Part shown: positions 37,903-43,900 of the stretch, piece after piece
Position numbering within the stretch: position 1 is the first letter of the stretch
Layout: each line of letters opens with the position of its first letter
Notes under the pieces: generated by a model
What the model saw: only the letters and a program-made list of their open reading frames with translations
Told to the model about the DNA's origin: nothing
The model's database searches: none
Position numbers and translations under genes: made by a program
NCBI RefSeq assembly: GCF_000002235.5
Contig: NW_022145601.1
Coordinates: 5,026,322-5,090,321 of the forward strand
Reading direction: 5' to 3'
Source of the DNA: Strongylocentrotus purpuratus
Lineage: Eukaryota > Echinodermata > Echinoidea > Camarodonta > Strongylocentrotidae
Length of the DNA: 64,000 bases

Positions 37903-40900
37903 CACCTTATTTTATGTTTGCGTCGTTTAACTGTGGGGGTGGTGTGCCCTTAATATTTACACCGATGCCAACTGCGCTATCAATTCTCTGCAAGGTTATC
38001 TAGTGTTCAATTACTAGCTTGGTTTAGGCTACATTTGCTTTTTTGTAATCATTGTATTGATTGGTACCGTACTATTTACATTAGGCTTCTGATCTAAGTA
38101 CTATTTTTGTATATATATCCTGAATCTTGATATTAATAAACTGTCATAAGATAGAGATGTCGTGGTCTAGCGTATACGTCACCGGGCTGTCGGTCACAGG
38201 GGCGGATCCAGCCGGCGTCGAGGGGGGGGGTCCAATTTGTGAGAAAATATTGAGCGGCGCGTCAGCGCCGCGTTCCGCGCTTGCGCGGACAGGGGGAGTC
38301 TGAGGGGGGATGTGTCCCCCTGAAAAGCTGAAGAAAAGTCGTATTTGTAAACTCAATTTGTGCGATTTGGTGTTTACTTTTTGCCAGGATATCATTTAAA
38401 ATTTGTGACTTTTCCCAGCATAAATTTATGATAGGAGGAAAAGACTGTAAACACAAGAAGTGGGACTATGTGTGCAGTCCGCCCGTTGTGAAAAAAAGTC
38501 TTTAGGACACTGGTATTCATGGCACCGGTACCTCTAGGCAGGCGCGTACGCAGGGGGGGGGGGTTGGGGGTTAAACCCCCCTTTAGTTTTTTTATGTGTA
38601 TATTTTATAACAACCCCCCCCCCCCTTCGGCGATTTTTTTTTTTTTTTTTTTTTTTTTTGGCCCGATTTCAAAATGTTAAACCCCCCCCCCTTGAAAAAA
38701 TCCTGCGTACGCCACTGCCTCTAGGTGTAAGTGTTTAATATTGATATATGTATAACTAAACACAGCAATGATGAAAAAAAAAATTACATCTTATAAAGAA
38801 GAAAAAAATCCTGATGGGGTTTTAAGCATAATCTAATCATGAAAGACTGAAAAGATCTTTAATATGAACCATAATCATATCAACTATAAATACGAGCGAG
38901 CGTAGCGAGCCACACTTGGGTGAAATTAAAGAAAAGTTCCTCTTAATCCCTTTAAATTAGGAGCACTTTTTATAGGGAAAGGAAAAGGGGGCACATATCC
39001 AAAGGGGAAAATGACACTTATTTGAAATGAAAAAGAGCACATGTCAAAGTAAAAAGGGGAATTACCAGAGGTGAAAATGGGGCACTCCTCGCACTTAATA
39101 AGGGGCACTCACCAGAGATGAAAATAGGCACTTATGACAACGGAAAAAGTGCAATTTTCAGAAGAAAAAATGGCACTAATCAGAGATAAAAGGGGCACTT
39201 ATTACAGAGTTAAAGGGGGCACTTTTCAAATTTTAATAAGGGCATGCACTCATCGGAGCTGAAAAGGGGCACGTATAAGAAAGAACCAAATCTCACGCAC
39301 AAATTGTGCAAAAGAGGTGAGTAATTACGTCCTGCAGGACACAACACAAATCCCAGGTTGGTTTCCGGAAGCTGGAGAAGAATCATTTTCGCATCGTATA
39401 GTGATTTTAATTTTTAATGATTTACGCATCTATCCAATCTGTCCATATAGTGTAACAGTAACAACCCATCTGTGACACTAATAAACGATCTGCATGAGAC
39501 TAATCTTATTCGGCATAATTTACATATAATAAATATTATGGGCAGATTGAAAAAGAAAAATTTAGACTGACAGGTCGTCTTCTGTGCACCTGTTCAACTG
39601 AATGCAGTGTTTTTACCCAGATTTTGGTGATAAAAATGGGTAATTTTCTGAATAAATCAGGCTTTTACGACCACTTTTACGGAACTAATTTTATGAATCC
39701 GCGAACTGCCGAATTCGGAAGCTTTCCCGACATGCTTCACGATGCCTCCGTGTTTTTTAATTTTCGCATTTGCTATTTTTTCGTGCTTTTTTCCTTAATT
39801 ACGTTTGCTAAGTCGCGCTTTTATGTAGATAAAATATGTAGTCTCGTATTTTGCAGGGAAAAAAAAGTTTTTTCCGGGGCCTTGCCCTTGGTTGGTTTCT
39901 TTCTATTTCTCTTTAAAATACTTTTTCAAATAAGAGGGGGGCTCGAGCCCCGCCATACCGCGGACCCTGTACACTGTGTAACAGCATGATGATTTGACAG
40001 ATGGACCTGAAGTTAACCGAGTCCTGAAATACTTTTGAACGTTGTAACTTGTACGCCCTAGTGTAGAGAGATCATCGGCATTTTGTTTCTATCATAATAT
40101 ATAGGCCTAAAACACGAATTAGGGCTAGTTTTGACCTGAAAACAACCCAAAGCTCGGTGCATGTCCAGCTGAAACGCGGGAGCTTGGCCTATATACGGAT
40201 AGGTGAGGGCCCTGGGTCCACTCCTAACTCGTGTTTTAATAGCCCTTCTTTCTTCCCTTTTCCTTTCCATTCCTTTCCTTTCCTTTCCTTTCCTTTCCTT
40301 TCCTTTTTTTTTCGGGACGGGGGGGGGGGGGGGCCGGGCCCGTCGGACCCCCCCCCCCCCCGTGGATCCGTGCCTGGTCGGTCACATGGTTCGCAGTTCG
40401 AGACTCGCTGCGACACTAATGTCTTATTGCAAGACATTGTTCTGAATTTGCGACTCTCCTTAAAATTCCTTGAAAGCTTTGGCGCCTTAATGGCAGGTCA
40501 AATACAGCCGGAGTAATAATATAATACATTGTACCAAGTGCAGTAGAGTATAATGGTACATTGTTTTGTAGCTGCACTATAAAAATGGACCTATTATAAT
40601 AAACTACACTATAAAAATATCGGGCAAAAAGTTGCCCAAATTTTACCCAACATGAGGGCGATTATGTGTCCAACCAACTGTTGGGTAAATTAAAGATTTT
40701 GCAAGATTTACCCAGCGTTGGATAACAAGAAAATACCCCATTTTTAACCAACAAAAGTTTACCCAATCAGAAATTTACCCAATTCTCACCATAATGGACA
40801 ATTAAGTCGGATGAAATATTAAATGCAAAAGGACATTAGTGCCGCGGCGGGCCGCGAATTTTTTTCCCCTACGAACTTTGAGCTCGCGAGGGGAACCTGC

Positions 40901-43900
40901 GCATGCGCACTTGCGAAGGAAACCAGCGCATGCGCACGTGGAATCCGGTAGGGTGGCTAATAGGGTGATAGTAATTATACAAATCATTCTTTTGTCAACT
41001 CATCGCTAGCTCAATCGGTAAAGACCGCGTGATACTGATAGAACGATGGAGTTGACGTGAGGGTTCAAATGAGGGTTCAAATGAGTGTAAAAATGACGCC
41101 TGGCTGGAATGCTCCCCAGGGAGTGGAGAATGTGCATACATTGTGTGCGGGTAAGCCTGAATCCAATGACCGGGGTAATAATATACTTATCTGTAAAGCG
41201 CTTTGTGAGGGCCTCCGGTCCTGAAAAGCGCTATATAAGAACGAGCTATTATTATTATTATTATCTCAGTTTATTTAGTTTTTTGCCTTTATAAATAGTG
41301 AGGCAAAGCAATAAATAATCAAAGTCCAATTGTTTGTGACCTCTTTGCATGCGTCAAGTATAACAGTTCGTATGTGCGCATGCGCCAGGTATAAAAGTTC
41401 GTAGGGAAAAAATTTCGTCGACGGGCCTTGTCATCTACAGTCGTGTAACATCCACTCGACCACGACACCTCTAATATAAGAATATAACATTATTGTTGTG
41501 TAATAATGTTGCCTGACTTACGTTTGCCCAGTTACATCTGCCTAACTTATATTGAACATGTGTAATTGGGTAAATACATGTGGTTGGGAGAAAATAACCC
41601 AAATGTTGTACGAAATTGGCCCAACTCTAATTTGCCCAATAACATTACCAATTATTTCATCGGTTACTACATGGTGGGTAGAAAATAGCCCAATTACCGG
41701 ACAAAATTTGCCCAACTTCGATTTACCAGTAATGTCTGCCCAACTTTTTTAACAGTGTCATGAAATCGTGGCATTGAATTTGATGTAAGCAAAATTGTTA
41801 TAGAATCAAGGCCTTTGACCTTGATTTTAAACAAATGAAACAGCTATCTGTTACGGAATCCCCTTTTTTCTATTTTAACACAACAGCCTAGCCATGTTCG
41901 TCAAATGATGTCATACATGTGCTCACGCGAAAAGACACCATGGCATAGCTGAAATTAACGTATAAACAGATCATTTCCATTAGATAAGATACCTAAAACG
42001 ACTATTACTTGTAAAATTCGGTGCATTTCATTGTCTACTTTTTAAAAATGGCAAAATGATTTGTTATCTATTGTCAGCCCGGAAAACGGATTTTTTTTTT
42101 TCTTTTTTTCTGTTTCTTTTTCTGTTTCTTTTTCTTTTTGTTCTTTCTTTTTTGTAATAGTTTTGTTTACAAAACAAATATCTTTACGTTGTCATTATCA
42201 TCGACTCTCAATTCACCAAACGTTGGCTTAGAGATATTATTTTCTGCCGTTATACGAGAATTTAAAAATTCCCTCATTTAGTTATTTGCGACACAATCTT
42301 GGATGAAATGGGATCGATAGTGCAGTGGACGAGCTCGCTGATTGCATTTGACACATGGCTGCTTCAGCCAGTATACCCAAGAACGCACACATATAGAAAC
42401 GAAACATAGGAAAGAAACGGAATAGACTTCATTACGACTAAGAAACAGAAGCACTAAGAAAAAGAGTTAAGAAGTTGTGCCGAGAGGTTTGCAAAAAAAA
42501 TTTCGATAGACAATTGAGAAATACGTATACAAAGATCGTACATGCATTACCATTTGTCATTTTCTTGACTATTAATGTCATTATAAGTAATGTATAAATA
42601 CATACTAGTACAATTATGTATATATATATGTAAGATGTTTCCATGTATCTTTCAAACGATTTTTCTATATTTAGAATTATTCTGCCTATATATTGTTAAA
42701 ACTAAATAAAACGAACCATATAAATGAAGTTTTTTAATACAAAAACAAACCAAATGCAAACGTTTACATTGATGAATGGTACTTGTGACGTTTATGCTAC
42801 AGTTTTACAAGATGACGGAGTTCTGTGAATGGATAATAAGGCCAGATAAATTGATTCTGAGTTTCTCTTCCCCTCATTCCTTAACAAAACTATTGTTTGC
42901 AATAGTACCATTATAATCCTTATGTTATTTGATACTTTTGTTTTTAAATGAAATAAATAGGAATCTGACGTCATTGATATATTGCAATTTCATCTAAATA
43001 AAACACCTCGGTAACAGGATAAGAAAAATAAAAAAAGATATTATAATTTCATCTTGTTTCGATCCTGTGTAGTGCGTAAACAAACGACTGTGAATTAACA
43101 ACATTTGTCTTTTTAATTGGACCCAAATGGCATTTGTATTGTACAGAAACATATAATATATCAGATAAAATGAAACTCCTTCTCCTCCTCCTCATTTACA
43201 ACAGAAAGGAAGAGAAATAATGAATTAAACTGACATGCCCTAGCCCTAATCCTATGTAATCAGATAAAGACGTATTGCATTTCATAGAGATATGATATAT
43301 ATTATGGGAGAAGATAATCATGATTAAGACTATCATAATATCTTTTTGACATGTGAAGAGCTTTTACGCAAAAGGCGCTAAATCCATTCCAGCAACTTTC
43401 GAGTAAATGTCATTTAGATCACAAAAACAGTAATTATACAAATCCTGCATAGATTAATTATTTTTTGATAAAATTAAATATTTTGAAAAAAACTCACCCC
43501 AAAAAATCATTATTTTACTTAATATTGCGATGTTTTGTCATTCCAATACTATACAAATTGGTATCGAAATGTTAGTAATAATGATAGCAATTCATGATTA
43601 TATTCACAAGGGGGTTGTGTTAAGTTGTGTAAAAAAAAATACTCAACTTACACTGTAAATTCGTAGTGTAAAGTTCTGTAAAAAAAAAATTACAAAACTT
43701 AACACAACCCCTGTGTAAAGGAGCGAACCACCCAATGTTGTGGAAAGCCGTTACACAACGAATTTGCAGTGTAGGTACCCATTTATCTCCTGGGTATGGA
43801 GTGGCATATTTAATTTAATAATAATAATAATAATCTTTAATGGTCCACTCCAAATTTTATTAAACCGAAACGGAAATTTATTTTGCCCAATTGATCGTGA

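Larger units (their letters stand above)
40604..41758. mobile_element. Outer inverted-repeat element, nested insertions
   Basis: Both ends carry ACACTnTnAAAAA followed by TTGGGCA-like motifs repeated many times (gggtaaat, ttgcccaa), in opposite orientation. The ends are degenerate. It is interrupted by a second inverted-repeat element and a SINE. Confidence 0.5.
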
